Shown here in pieces: positions 34,998 through 47,405 of a stretch of DNA of 64,000 nt. Position numbers and translations under genes: made by a program. The notes beneath the pieces were generated by a model. The model was not told the DNA's origin. It searched no databases and worked only from the letters and a program-made list of their open reading frames with translations. Every line of letters begins with the position of its first letter. Positions within the stretch are counted from its first letter, which is position 1. The stretch comes from Deltaproteobacteria bacterium (GTDB lineage Bacteria > Desulfobacterota > Binatia > JACPRU01): positions 1-64,000 of the forward strand of contig JACPRU010000065.1 in the NCBI GenBank assembly GCA_016189835.1, read 5' to 3'.

Positions 34998-36827
34998 CTA
35001 CTCGACGGTGACGCTCTTGGCGAGGTTGCGCGGCTGGTCGACGTCCGAGCCCCGCTGCACCGCTACGTGATAGGCGAGGAGCTGAAGCGGGAGGGTCAGC
35101 AGCAAGGGCGACAGCAGCGGGTGCGTCGGCGGAACGACGAGCAGCTCGTTGGCGACGGCCGCGAGGTCGTCGCTCGCCCGGTCGGTGACGGCGATGATCT
35201 TGCCCCCGCGCGACTCGACCTCCTTCAGGTTCGACAGCGTCTTGGGGAAGACTTCGTCGTGCGGCGCCAGCACCACGACGGGCATGGCCTCGGTGATGAG
35301 CGCGATCGGCCCGTGCTTCATCTCGCCGGCGGGATAACCCTCGGCGTGGATGTACGAGAGCTCCTTCAGCTTGAGCGCGCCTTCGAGCGCCACGGGGTAG
35401 TTCACGCCGCGCCCGAGGTAGAGGAAATCCTGGGCTTGGGAGTACTTCCGCGCCACTCGCACGATGGGCTCGTCGCCGCTCAAGGCCTGCTCGGCGAGCT
35501 GCGGGACGTTGCGGAGCTGGGCGAGCAGGTCGCGTGCCCGGGCTGCTTCCAGACGCCCCAGGCGCCGGCCGAGGCTCACGGCGAGCAGGAAGAGAGCGGC
35601 GACCTGCGTGGTGAACGCCTTGGTCGACGCCACGCTGATCTCCGGGCCGGCGTGGGTGTACAGCACGGCGTCACAGCGGCGTGCGATCGAGGAATCGACC
35701 ACGTTGCACACCGCGAGCGTGGCCGCGCCCGCGCGCCGCGCTTCCTCCACGGCTCCCAGCGTGTCGGCGGTCTCGCCCGACTGCGAGACGACGATCAGCA
35801 GATCCCGCTCGCCGAGCACCGGACGGCGGTAGCGAAGCTCGCTCGCGTAGTCCACCTCGGCGGGCAAGCGCGTCAGCTGATTCAGGAAGAACTTGCCGAT
35901 CAGCGAGGCGTGCCAGGCGGTGCCGCACGCCGCCAGCGTCACGCGCTCGATCCGCGGCCAGCGCTTCTCCAGGGCGTCGAGCTCCCCGAGCGGCGCATCG
36001 GCGCTCTCCAGTCGGATCCGGCCGCGCAGCGTGTCGATCAGCGCCTGCGGCTGCTCGTGGATCTCCTTCAGCAGGAAGTGCTTGTGGCCGCCCTTCTGCG
36101 CCGTCACCGGGTCCCACGTCACGTGCCGCGGCGGGCGATCGCGCGGCCGGCCTTCGAAGTCGGTGAGCGTGACGCCGCCGCACGTCAGCTCGGCGATCTC
36201 GCCGTCCTCGAGGAAGATCATGTCGCGAGTGTATTCGAGGATCGCCGGGATGTCGGAGGCGATCAGATTCTCCTTGCGGCCGATGCCGATGACGATCGGG
36301 GTCGCCGTCTTGGCGGCGACCAGTCGATCGCGTTCGAGCTCGCTCATCACCACGATCGAGAAGGAGCCGTGCAGGCGCCGCACCGCCCGACGGGTCGCCT
36401 CCGCCAGGCCCACGCCGGGCCGAAGCTCCTCGTCGATCAGGTGGGCGATCACTTCCGTGTCGGTCTCCGAGGCGAGCTGCCGGCCGCGGTGCTCGAGCTC
36501 GGCGCGCAGCTCCAGGTAATTCTCGATGATGCCGTTGTGGATCAGCACGACCCGGCCAGCGCGGTGCGGATGCGCGTTCTCCTCCGACGGCCGGCCGTGC
36601 GTCGCCCAGCGCGTGTGGCCGATGCCGATCGAGCCGACCAGCGGCGTCTCGGCGAGCATCCGCTCGAGGTTGGTGAGCTTGCCGACGCAGCGGCGCACCT
36701 GGATGCCGTCGTCGTCGAGCGCGGCGACGCCGGCCGAGTCGTAGCCGCGGTACTCGAGCCGCCGTAGCGCTCCGATCAGCACCCCACTCGCCTCGCGGGG
36801 CCCCACGTACCCGACGATGCCGCACAT
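34998..36827 (-). CDS. glmS: glutamine-fructose-6-phosphate aminotransferase
   Basis: MCGIVGYVGPREASGVLIGALRRLEYRGYDSAG; duplicated SIS domains; C-terminal DVDQPRNLAKSVTVE. Confidence 0.96.
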   Translation of the reverse strand: MCGIVGYVGPREASGVLIGALRRLEYRGYDSAGVAALDDDGIQVRRCVGKLTNLERMLAETPLVGSIGIGHTRWATHGRPSEENAHPHRAGRVVLIHNGIIENYLELRAELEHRGRQLASETDTEVIAHLIDEELRPGVGLAEATRRAVRRLHGSFSIVVMSELERDRLVAAKTATPIVIGIGRKENLIASDIPAILEYTRDMIFLEDGEIAELTCGGVTLTDFEGRPRDRPPRHVTWDPVTAQKGGHKHFLLKEIHEQPQALIDTLRGRIRLESADAPLGELDALEKRWPRIERVTLAACGTAWHASLIGKFFLNQLTRLPAEVDYASELRYRRPVLGERDLLIVVSQSGETADTLGAVEEARRAGAATLAVCNVVDSSIARRCDAVLYTHAGPEISVASTKAFTTQVAALFLLAVSLGRRLGRLEAARARDLLAQLRNVPQLAEQALSGDEPIVRVARKYSQAQDFLYLGRGVNYPVALEGALKLKELSYIHAEGYPAGEMKHGPIALITEAMPVVVLAPHDEVFPKTLSNLKEVESRGGKIIAVTDRASDDLAAVANELLVVPPTHPLLSPLLLTLPLQLLAYHVAVQRGSDVDQPRNLAKSVTVE

Positions 36828-37513
36828 CAGCCCTTGCCCGCCTTCATCTTCTTGCGCTTCTCCGCGGTCCAGCCCTCGCGCACCCGCTCGCGCCGCTCGT
36901 TGTACACCAGCGCACCGGCGGGCACGTCGTGGCGCACGGTGCTCGCCGTGGCCACGTAGACGTCGTCCCCGAGCGTCACCGGCGCCACCAGCGTCGTGTC
37001 GCTGCCGACCTGCACGCGGTCGCCGATCGTGGTGGGGTGCTTGGCGAATCCGTCGTAGTTGCAGGTGATCGTGCCGGCGCCGACGTTGGTCTCGCGGCCG
37101 ATGGTGACGTCGCCGAGGTAGGTGAGATGGTTCGCCTTGGTGCCTTCCCCGACCACCGCCTTCTTGGTCTCGACGAAGTTCCCGATGTGCACCCGGGCCG
37201 CCAGCGACGTTCCGGGGCGCAGGTGGGCGAAGGGCCCGATCGCGGCGTCGTCGCCGATCCTCGACCCCGAGATCACCACCGAGAATCTCAGGTGCACCCG
37301 ATCGCCGATCTCGGCGTCCGTCAGGTAGGCGCTGCCGTCGATGCGGCAGTCCCGGCCGACGCGCGTGCAGCCGCGCAGGTGCGTGTTGGGGCCGATCACG
37401 GTTCCCGCTCCGACCGTGACCTCGCCGTCCACGTAGGTCGACTCGGGGTCTTCCAACACCACACCGGCCGCTTCCAGCCGCCGGACGGCCTCGCGGCGCC
37501 GCTCCCTGCTCAT
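36827..37513 (-). CDS. stand-alone GlmU C-terminal (left-handed beta-helix acetyltransferase) protein
   Basis: EAAGVVLEDPESTYVDGEVTVGAGTVIGPNTHL; NFVETKKAVVGEGTKANHLTYLGDVTIG..NVGAGTITCNYDG; no pyrophosphorylase domain. Confidence 0.85.
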   Translation of the reverse strand: MSRERRREAVRRLEAAGVVLEDPESTYVDGEVTVGAGTVIGPNTHLRGCTRVGRDCRIDGSAYLTDAEIGDRVHLRFSVVISGSRIGDDAAIGPFAHLRPGTSLAARVHIGNFVETKKAVVGEGTKANHLTYLGDVTIGRETNVGAGTITCNYDGFAKHPTTIGDRVQVGSDTTLVAPVTLGDDVYVATASTVRHDVPAGALVYNERRERVREGWTAEKRKKMKAGKG

Positions 37514-37559
37514 GGGTCCGCCTTGCCGCTCCGTGCGGCGTTCTGTCAATACGCCGGCG

Positions 37560-37592
37560 AAAAAACGCCCGAGGCCGGACCGACCTCGGGCG
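37560..37592 (-). terminator. Rho-independent terminator
   Basis: Minus strand CGCCCGAGG-tcggtccgg-CCTCGGGCG followed by TTTTTT, just past the 37620-38105 stop. Confidence 0.8.
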
Positions 37593-37619
37593 GGGACTCG
37601 TGGCGCCGCCGCGCCCGGC

Positions 37620-38105
37620 TCACCGCTGCGGGTCGATCAGCGCGCCGAGCAAGAACGGCCAGTCGCGCTTCCAATCGAACGCGCCGTCGTACGCGTCCCG
37701 CGCGCCGCGCCCGTAGTACGGATCGTACCGGGTCGCGTCGTACGGCGGCGGTCCGTGGGCCACCCGATTGCGGCAGTCGTAGAGGTCGCGCTGCGCGTTG
37801 CGCAGGTCGTCCCTGTACCATTGCAGCGCCTTGCGGTGCCGGCCGGTCGGAGTGATCTCGGCGATCTTGCCGCGGTCGAAGCCGATGCGGTCGATGATCT
37901 GGCCGCAGCGTGCCGCGAACTCGCCGCGGTTCCAGCGCCGGTAGCGACCGGAGTCGCCTCGGTCGTAGCGGTCGTCGTCGTCGTGATGATGGTGGTGACG
38001 CCACACGCCGGCCCACGGGGGGGGATCGGCGCCGGCGCGGGAAACGAGCGAGAGCGTCAAGCCCGCCGCGAGAGCCCCGCAGAGGAACATTGCCCGCCAA
38101 CTCAT
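37620..38105 (-). CDS. exported hypothetical protein with His/Asp run
   Basis: Signal-like MSWRAMFLCGALAAGLTLSLVSRAGA then VWRHHHHHDDDDRYDRGD. Confidence 0.7.
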   Translation of the reverse strand: MSWRAMFLCGALAAGLTLSLVSRAGADPPPWAGVWRHHHHHDDDDRYDRGDSGRYRRWNRGEFAARCGQIIDRIGFDRGKIAEITPTGRHRKALQWYRDDLRNAQRDLYDCRNRVAHGPPPYDATRYDPYYGRGARDAYDGAFDWKRDWPFLLGALIDPQR

Positions 38106-38169
38106 GGCTCGAACCTCCATACCTGAGTGCTCCAACCCCCGAAGGGGGTGCGGCGTTGCGCGGCTCTGC

Positions 38170-38646
38170 TCAGGGACCGAGCTTGCGATAACCGCCGCGG
38201 AAGAAGAGCAGGGGCGCACCGTCGCCGGCGTCCGCGACATCGACCTCGCCGAGGTAGATCGTGTGGTCGCCGGCGTCGATCGCGCGCACGACCCGGCAGG
38301 CCAGATGACCCACTGCGTCATCGAGGACGGCGCAGCCGAGCTCGTTCGTGCGATGGCCGATGCCTGCGAACTTCTCGATTCCGCTGGTGGCGAACTTGCG
38401 GGACAGCGTCTCCTGGCCTTCGGCGAGGATGTTGATGGTGAATACCCCGCTGCGCTCGAAGTACGGATAGGTGTCGGCGTTCTTGTCCACGCACACGAGC
38501 ATCAGCGGCGGAACTAGCGACACCGAGCTGACCGCGTTGGCCGTGAGACCGAACGGGCGGCCGCCCTCGTCGCGGGTGGTGATGATCGTCACCCCGGTGG
38601 CGAAGTGGCCCATCACCCGGCGCAGCTCGCTCTTGTCGATCGGCAC
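38170..38646 (-). CDS. flavin reductase domain protein
   Basis: LRRVMGHFATGVTIITTRDEGGRPFGLTANAVSSVSLVPPLMLVCV. Confidence 0.9.
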   Translation of the reverse strand: MPIDKSELRRVMGHFATGVTIITTRDEGGRPFGLTANAVSSVSLVPPLMLVCVDKNADTYPYFERSGVFTINILAEGQETLSRKFATSGIEKFAGIGHRTNELGCAVLDDAVGHLACRVVRAIDAGDHTIYLGEVDVADAGDGAPLLFFRGGYRKLGP

Positions 38647-38657
38647 GCGCTGTCTCC

Positions 38658-39914
38658 CTACCGAGCGCGCCGCACGGGGTCAATCACGGCAGGGGTCGGC
38701 GCGGGGCCCGGAGCCTCGCGTCGCAGCGTCTCCGGGATCGCCAGGCCCAGGGCCAGCGTGGCCACCGCGCACAGTCCGGCGACCACGAAGGCGACTTCGA
38801 AGCCGTACGAGGAGGCCAGCGCGCCGAGCGCCACCGGACCGAGCAGCAGGCCGACGTCGCCGGCCATGCGGTAGACGCCGATCACGGCGCCGAGCATCTC
38901 CCGCGGCGTCAGGTCGGCGACCATCGCCGCCGGCGCGGGAGCCAGGTAGCCGAGCGCCGCGCCGAGTCCCGCGCTCATGAGCAGCAGGTTCGCGAAGCCC
39001 GCCGACCCGGCGAAGCCGAAGCAGAACAGGGCGGTCGCCGCGAGCGTCGGCAACGCCACGCGCTGGCGGCCACGGCGGTCGAGCAGCGCGCCGGCATGCC
39101 AGAGCACGGCGAAGTTCGCGAACGCCGAGGCCGAGAGCACGAGACCGATCGCCGATTCGGAGAGGCCGCCGCGCTCGCCGCCGAACAGCGGGATCAGATT
39201 GCTGCGCATGCCCGCGCGCAGCGCGAATACCAGGAAGGTGAGCAGCAGGACGTAGACGAAGCTGCGGCCGGCGACGTGACGGGCCACCGCCGAGAGCGGA
39301 GGCCGCACGGCGTGCCGTTCGTGCGGCGGATACGCCTCGCGGGTCACCAGGCCCCAGCTGAGGGCGGCGACCACCAGGCCGAAGAGCGCCATGGCGTAGA
39401 ACGGCGCCCGCAAACCCCACAGCTCGGCGACCACGCCGCCGATCGTCGGGCCGAACGAGACGCCGAGCAGGACCATGCTCTGGTAGAAGCCCATGGCCTT
39501 GCCCATCTGCTCGGCGCCCACGCTGCGGGCGAACAGCGCCATGATGGTGATCACGTAGAACGCCGAACCGATTCCCTCGATGACGCGATAGACGACTAGC
39601 CAGGAGAAGCTCGTCGCGCCGGCGCAGAGGAACGCCGACAGCGCGGTGATCAGCGCCCCCGCGGTGGTCAGCGCGCGCGGGCTCCAGCGGTCCGCCAGCG
39701 CGCCGCCGGCGTAGTCGAACGCCAAGCGGCCGGCGGCGAACGAGGAGACGAGCAACCCGGCGCCGCCGTAACTGACGCCGAACTCCCGGGCATAGAGCGG
39801 CAACACCGGCGAGATGATGCTCGAGCCGAGCATGATCACCAGCGAGGTGATCGACAACAGCCTCACCTGGCCGGGCAGGCCGGAGGTGGCGCCGCGCATC
39901 CATCGAAGGGGCAT
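38658..39914 (-). CDS. MFS transporter
   Basis: About 12 hydrophobic segments; FDYAGGALADRWSPRALTTAGAL. Confidence 0.88.
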   Translation of the reverse strand: MPLRWMRGATSGLPGQVRLLSITSLVIMLGSSIISPVLPLYAREFGVSYGGAGLLVSSFAAGRLAFDYAGGALADRWSPRALTTAGALITALSAFLCAGATSFSWLVVYRVIEGIGSAFYVITIMALFARSVGAEQMGKAMGFYQSMVLLGVSFGPTIGGVVAELWGLRAPFYAMALFGLVVAALSWGLVTREAYPPHERHAVRPPLSAVARHVAGRSFVYVLLLTFLVFALRAGMRSNLIPLFGGERGGLSESAIGLVLSASAFANFAVLWHAGALLDRRGRQRVALPTLAATALFCFGFAGSAGFANLLLMSAGLGAALGYLAPAPAAMVADLTPREMLGAVIGVYRMAGDVGLLLGPVALGALASSYGFEVAFVVAGLCAVATLALGLAIPETLRREAPGPAPTPAVIDPVRRAR

Positions 39915-40003
39915 CCTGCCGGGAGACCTTAGCCCGGATGCGCGGCAAATTCCTCTGCCCCGCTTGCAGTCCGCGCTCGAGGCGTGTCAGAGATACGATT
40001 GGT

Positions 40004-40648
40004 GTGAAGAGCCGCGCGAGACTCGCCGCAGTGGTCCTGTGGATCGCGGCGCCCCTGGTGTCGGCGTGCGCCTCGGCGGGCCTCGTCCAGCCCCGCCCGC
40101 CGCTCTCCCGGGCGGGGCTCGACGAGGCCTCGCCGAGGCGGGCGCGGCACGCCGACGGCTTCTTGCCGTGGGCGGCGGACGAGCCCCAGCTGATCGTCGT
40201 CGACAAGACGTCGCGTCAGCTCGTGCTCTACCGGAACGGCGAACCGGTCAAGACCTATCCCGTGGTGCTCGGGCGCAACCCGGGGCGCAAGCTCTACGAA
40301 GGCGACCGGCGCACGCCCTCGGGCCTCTACCGGATCACCGGCAAGCGCGTGCACGCGCGCTACGTCCGCTTCATGGCGATCGACTACCCGAACGAGCGCG
40401 ATCGGGCCAACTACCGCGCGGCGCTGTCGCGCGGCTCGATTCCCCGCGCGCGCCGGGCCGTCAGCAACGGCGTGGCGGGTCTGGGTGGCCAGGTCGGCAT
40501 TCACGGTACCGACAAGGGAGAGTTGAACCGGGTCGGCATCAACTGGACGTTCGGCTGCGTGTCGCTCGCCAACCGCGACGTCGAAGAGCTGTACGGTCTG
40601 GTCCCGGAAGGGACCTGGGTGGTCATTCGCGACGAGTTGCCGCCGTAG
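40004..40648 (+). CDS. L,D-transpeptidase (YkuD) lipoprotein
   Basis: Lipobox-like LVSAC; GIHGTDKGELNRVGINWTFGCVSLANRDVEELY. Confidence 0.85.
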   Translation: MKSRARLAAVVLWIAAPLVSACASAGLVQPRPPLSRAGLDEASPRRARHADGFLPWAADEPQLIVVDKTSRQLVLYRNGEPVKTYPVVLGRNPGRKLYEGDRRTPSGLYRITGKRVHARYVRFMAIDYPNERDRANYRAALSRGSIPRARRAVSNGVAGLGGQVGIHGTDKGELNRVGINWTFGCVSLANRDVEELYGLVPEGTWVVIRDELPP

Positions 40649-40669
40649 CGGGTCGACCTCGGAACCCGG

Positions 40670-42139
40670 GTGCGTAGCCCGCAATACGTTCTCGCGCTCG
40701 ACGAGGGATCGAGCGGCGTCCGCGCAGTGCTCCTCGACGTCGACGGGCGGGTGGCGGGGCGGGCCTACCGCGAGGTCGCGGCTTCCTATCCGCAGCCCGG
40801 CTGGGTGGAGCATGACGCCGAGGCGGTCTGGAACCGGACGCTGGAGGTCGCGCGGGCGGCGTTGGCCGCCGCCGGGGCCCGCGGCGCGGCGGTCGCCGCG
40901 ATCGGGGTCACCGGGCAGCGCTCGACCGCGGTCGCCTGGAGCCGCCAAACCGGCCGGCCCTTGCACCCGGCGATCAGCTGGCAGGACGTGCGCACCGCGG
41001 AGCGCTGCGCCGAGTTGCTCGCCGCGGGGAATTTCGCCTCGCCGCTCGGAGCGGCGACCAAGCTCGAGTGGCTGCGGCGCAACGTCGGGACGGTGCGCGC
41101 CGCCGCCGACCGCGGCGAGGCGCTGTTCGGCACGCTCGAGTCGTTTCTCGTCTGGAAGCTCTCGGCCGGCCGCGCGTACGTGACCGACCCCTCGTTCGCT
41201 TCCGTCACCTGCCTGTTCGACTTCTTCACCAACGGCTGGAGCCCGGCGATGCTCGCGGCTCTCGACCTCCGCGAGGACGCCCTGCCGGAGATCCGCGCGT
41301 CGAGCGAGGCCTACGCCGAGGCCGATCCGGTGTGGATCGGCGCGGCCGCGCCGATCGCCGCCCTCGCCGGCGATCAGCAGGCGGCGGTGTTCGGACAGCT
41401 CTGCCTCGATCCGGGCACCGTGAAGATCAGCTACGGCACTTCCGCGATGTGCAACCTCAACGTCGGTCGGTCGTTGCGGTTCTCGTCGACCGGCGCATTC
41501 CCGCTGGCGCTCTGGCGGATCGGCGACGAGCTTCACTACTGCCTGGAAGGCCACGCGATCACGGCGGGGGCGGCGGTCCAGTGGCTGCGCGACGGCCTCG
41601 GCGTGATCGCCGACGTGGCGGACAGCGACGCCATCGGGCGCAGCGTGCCGGACACCGGCGGGGTATGGGCCGTCCCGGCGTTCCAGGGGCTGGGCACGCC
41701 GCATTTCGACCCGGCGGCGCGCGCGACGATCGGCGGCCTCGCGCGCGGCACGACCCGCGCTCACGTGGTGCGGGCGGTGCTCGAGGGCGTGGCGCTGCGC
41801 TGCGCGGAGGTGTTCGACGCCCTGGCCGCCGACTCGCCGGCCGGGCGCCCCTCGGCGCTGCGCGCCGACGGCGGGGCGGCGCGCAACGATCTCCTCCTGC
41901 AGCTGCAGAGCGACCTGCTCGGCGTTCCCGTCGAGCGCCCCGAAATCCTCGAGGCGGCCGCCGCGGGCGTCGCCTACCTGGCCGGCCTCGCCGTCGGGTT
42001 CTGGAGCGACGTCGCGGCTCTGCGCGGCCTGTGGCGATGTGCCGCGCGCTTCGAGCCGCGCCTGTCGGAGGCCGAGCGCGAGGAGCGTCGCGAGCGATTC
42101 CGGAAGCGGGTGGCCGCCGTGCGCGAGGTCGCCAGCTGA
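40670..42139 (+). CDS. FGGY-family carbohydrate kinase (glycerol kinase-like)
   Basis: YVLALDEGSSGVRAVLLDVDGRV; GVTGQRSTAVAW; DGGAARNDLLLQLQSDLLGVPVERPE. Confidence 0.88.
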   Translation: MRSPQYVLALDEGSSGVRAVLLDVDGRVAGRAYREVAASYPQPGWVEHDAEAVWNRTLEVARAALAAAGARGAAVAAIGVTGQRSTAVAWSRQTGRPLHPAISWQDVRTAERCAELLAAGNFASPLGAATKLEWLRRNVGTVRAAADRGEALFGTLESFLVWKLSAGRAYVTDPSFASVTCLFDFFTNGWSPAMLAALDLREDALPEIRASSEAYAEADPVWIGAAAPIAALAGDQQAAVFGQLCLDPGTVKISYGTSAMCNLNVGRSLRFSSTGAFPLALWRIGDELHYCLEGHAITAGAAVQWLRDGLGVIADVADSDAIGRSVPDTGGVWAVPAFQGLGTPHFDPAARATIGGLARGTTRAHVVRAVLEGVALRCAEVFDALAADSPAGRPSALRADGGAARNDLLLQLQSDLLGVPVERPEILEAAAAGVAYLAGLAVGFWSDVAALRGLWRCAARFEPRLSEAEREERRERFRKRVAAVREVAS

Positions 42140-42177
42140 CCCCACCACGATCGGCCGCGACGGGGCTGAATCCGCGC

Positions 42178-43253
42178 TCAGCGCGCGCCCGCGCGGTTGA
42201 CGAAGTCGATCATCTGCCGCAGCCGCCCGAAGTTCGCGCGATTGAAGTGCAGGACCAGGCGCGGCAGCGCCGCGGTTTCGTCGGCGTCTTCCTCTGCGAG
42301 CGCCGCGCTCAAGTAGAAGCGCCCGCTCGCCAGCAGATCGCGGAAGTCGTTCTCCAGGCGCTGCAGGGTCGGATCGTCGAGCGGCTGGCGCAGCCGGATC
42401 ACCAGCTTCTCGCCGACGTAGCGCGAGGAATGATAGACGCGGTAAAAGCCGCGGATCTCCTCGACCGCCTCGCCGGCGTCGTCGGTGACGCGGAACAGGG
42501 ACCGGTCTTCTTCCGAGATCAGGCCGCGCCGCAGCAACTGGCCCTCCACCCGCTCCCGCCACGCCCGCCAGTACTCGCCGCCCGGCGCGTCGAGGAGCAC
42601 GATCGGCATCGGCCCGGCCTTGCCGGTCTGCACCAGCGTCAGGCACTCGTAGGCCTCGTCGAGCGTGCCGAACCCGCCGGGAAACAGCACGACCGCGTCG
42701 GCCTCCTTCACGAACAACAGCTTGCGCGTGAAGAAGTACCGGAACGTCATGAGCTTCGGGTCGTCGGCGATGAACTCGTTCGGCCTCTGCTCGGACGGCA
42801 GCCGGATGTTGACGCCGAACGTGCGCTCGCGTCCCGCGCCCCGCTGGCAGGCACGCATGATGCCCCCGCCCGCGCCGGTGATGACCATGAAGCCCGCGGC
42901 GGCGATCTGCCGCGCGAACTCCTCGGCCTGTAGGAACGCCGGGTCGCTCTCGACCGTGCGGGCCGATCCGAACGTCGTCACCTTGGGCACGTCGCGGTAG
43001 CGGGCGAACACGCGGAAGGCGTGGCGCAGCTCGCGCAGTGCGGCGTTCAACAGACGCACGTCCGCCACCGGGGTGCGATCGTCGAGCAGCCGGACCGCCG
43101 TCACGATCAGCTCGCGGACGAACTGCGCCGCGGGCTCCGGCGCGTCGGGACGGAGCTGGCGGAGAAACTCCGCGGCGTGGTCGAGAATCGGCGATCGTCG
43201 CGGCCGGCGACGGGAGACGCCGGCGCGGGGAGCGCTCGACGCCGGGGGCTCGT

Positions 43254-43257
<4 letters not shown>
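42178..43257 (-). CDS. LOG family / TIGR00730-type Rossmann-fold protein
   Basis: [42 protein letters not shown]. Confidence 0.88.
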
Positions 43258-45320
<2,063 letters not shown>

Positions 45321-45343
45321 GGAAACAATCTAACACGCGCAGC

Positions 45344-47386
45344 TCAGCGCGCGAGCACGTACCGACCCGCGGCCGCCTTGCGCCGCCGGGCGACCTCGCC
45401 CAGCCAGACGCGCACGGAGTCGACAACGACGATGAGGACGAGCACCAGGAAGAGGCCGGTGACGGCGGCATCCAGGCGATCGTTGAAGATCAACCGTTCG
45501 AGCTTGGCGACCTCCGCCGCCGGCAGATCGCCCGCGAGCAGGCGCCGGCTTCGCGATGCCGCCGCGGCGAGGAAGCCGATGCGGGCGTCCGGGCTGAAGA
45601 TCTTCTGATAGCCCGCCGTCATGGTGATGGCGAGCAGCCAAAGGAGCGGCACGAGGGTGGTCCAGGCGTATCGCGCCCGCTCGTTCTTCAGCAGGATGGT
45701 CGTCGCCACGCACAGCGCGATCGCCGCCAGCAGCTGGTTGGCGATGCCGAACAGCGGCCACAGGCTGTTGATGCCGCCGAGCGGATCGACCACGCCCTGA
45801 TAGAGGAAGTACCCCCAGGCGCCGACCATCAAGGCACTCGACAGCAGAACCGAGGGATACCAGCTGGTGCGGCCGAGCGGCGCCCACAGGTGGCCGAGGA
45901 AGTCCTGCAGCATGAAGCGGCCGACGCGCGTGCCGGCGTCGAGAGTGGTGAGGATGAACAGCGCCTCGAACATGATCGCGAAGTGGTACCACAGCGCCAT
46001 GACCTCGCGTCCGCCGAGCGTGCGCGAGAAGATGTGTGCCATGCCGACGGCCAGGCTCGGCGCGCCGCCGGTGCGGGCGAACAGGCTCTGCTCGCCGATG
46101 TCGGCGGCGAGCGTCTCCATCTCCGCGGCGCTCACCGGAAAGCCCCAGCCGCTGATCGTCGCGGTCGCGGCCTCGGGCGTCGATCCGACCACCCCGGCCG
46201 GGCTGTTGATCGCGAAGTAGATACCGGGCTGAAGCGCCGCGGCGGCGATCATCGCCATGATGGCGACGAACGACTCCATCAGCATCGCGCCGTAGCCGAT
46301 CATCCGCGCGTCGCGCTCGTTGGTGAGGAGCTTCGGCGTGGTTCCGGACGAGACCAGCGAATGGAAGCCCGAGATCGCCCCGCAGGCGATGGTGATGAAC
46401 GCGAACGGAAACACCGTGCCGGCGAAGATCGGTCCGGTGCCGTCGGTGAAGCGGGTGAGCGCCGGCAGCTCGATCCGTGGCCGCAGCGCGACGATGCCGG
46501 CGGCGAGCGCGGCCACCGTGCCGATCTTCACGAAGGTGCTCAGGTAGTCCCGAGGGGCGAGCAGCAGCCAGACCGGCAGCACCGAGGCGAGGAAGCCGAA
46601 GGCGATGATCATCCAGGCGAGCTCCGTGCCGCCGAACGTGAAGTGAGCGGCGAGCGCCGGGTGGGCGTCCACCCAGCGGCCGCCGATCAGCGCCGCCGCC
46701 AGCAGCACGAGGCCGATTCCGGTGGTCTCGAGCACCGCGCCGGGTCGGATCACCCGCATGTACACGCCCATCAGCATGGCGATCGGGATCGTCGCCCCGA
46801 CCGTGAACGTGCCCCACGGGCTGCTGCGCAGCGCGTTGGTCACCACCAGGCCGAGCACCGCGATGAGGATCACCATGATCATCAGCACGCCGATCATGGC
46901 GACGAAGCCGCCGACCACGCCGATCTCCTCGCGGGCCATCTGCCCGAGCGATTTGCCATCGCGCCGCAGCGAGCAGGAGAGCACGCAGAAGTCCTGCACC
47001 GCGCCCCCCAGCACGACGCCGGCGAGGATCCACAACGTGCCGGGCAAGTAGCCGAACTGGGCGGCGAGCGTCGGCCCGATCAGCGGGCCGGGGCCGGCGA
47101 TGGCGGCGAAATGGTGGCCGAACACCACCCAGCGGTTGGTGGGCACGAAGTCGCGGCCGTCGTTGATGCGCTCGGCGGGGGTCGCGCGCGTCTCGTCGAG
47201 CATCAGCACCCGGGCGGCGATGAAGCCCGAATAGAACCGGTAGCCGACGGCGTAGACCGCGAGCGCGGCGATCACGAACCAGATCGCGTTGACGGTCTCG
47301 CCGCGCGCCAGCGCGATCACCGCCACCGCGCCGGCGCCGATCAGCGAGACGGCGAGCCAGGCGAGGGTCTTGACGAGGGCGGGCAT
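45344..47386 (-). CDS. cstA: carbon starvation protein CstA
   Basis: [42 protein letters not shown]; many TM segments. Confidence 0.93.
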   Translation of the reverse strand: MPALVKTLAWLAVSLIGAGAVAVIALARGETVNAIWFVIAALAVYAVGYRFYSGFIAARVLMLDETRATPAERINDGRDFVPTNRWVVFGHHFAAIAGPGPLIGPTLAAQFGYLPGTLWILAGVVLGGAVQDFCVLSCSLRRDGKSLGQMAREEIGVVGGFVAMIGVLMIMVILIAVLGLVVTNALRSSPWGTFTVGATIPIAMLMGVYMRVIRPGAVLETTGIGLVLLAAALIGGRWVDAHPALAAHFTFGGTELAWMIIAFGFLASVLPVWLLLAPRDYLSTFVKIGTVAALAAGIVALRPRIELPALTRFTDGTGPIFAGTVFPFAFITIACGAISGFHSLVSSGTTPKLLTNERDARMIGYGAMLMESFVAIMAMIAAAALQPGIYFAINSPAGVVGSTPEAATATISGWGFPVSAAEMETLAADIGEQSLFARTGGAPSLAVGMAHIFSRTLGGREVMALWYHFAIMFEALFILTTLDAGTRVGRFMLQDFLGHLWAPLGRTSWYPSVLLSSALMVGAWGYFLYQGVVDPLGGINSLWPLFGIANQLLAAIALCVATTILLKNERARYAWTTLVPLLWLLAITMTAGYQKIFSPDARIGFLAAAASRSRRLLAGDLPAAEVAKLERLIFNDRLDAAVTGLFLVLVLIVVVDSVRVWLGEVARRRKAAAGRYVLAR

Positions 47387-47405
47387 CTCCTCGCAAGCGT
47401 CTAGC

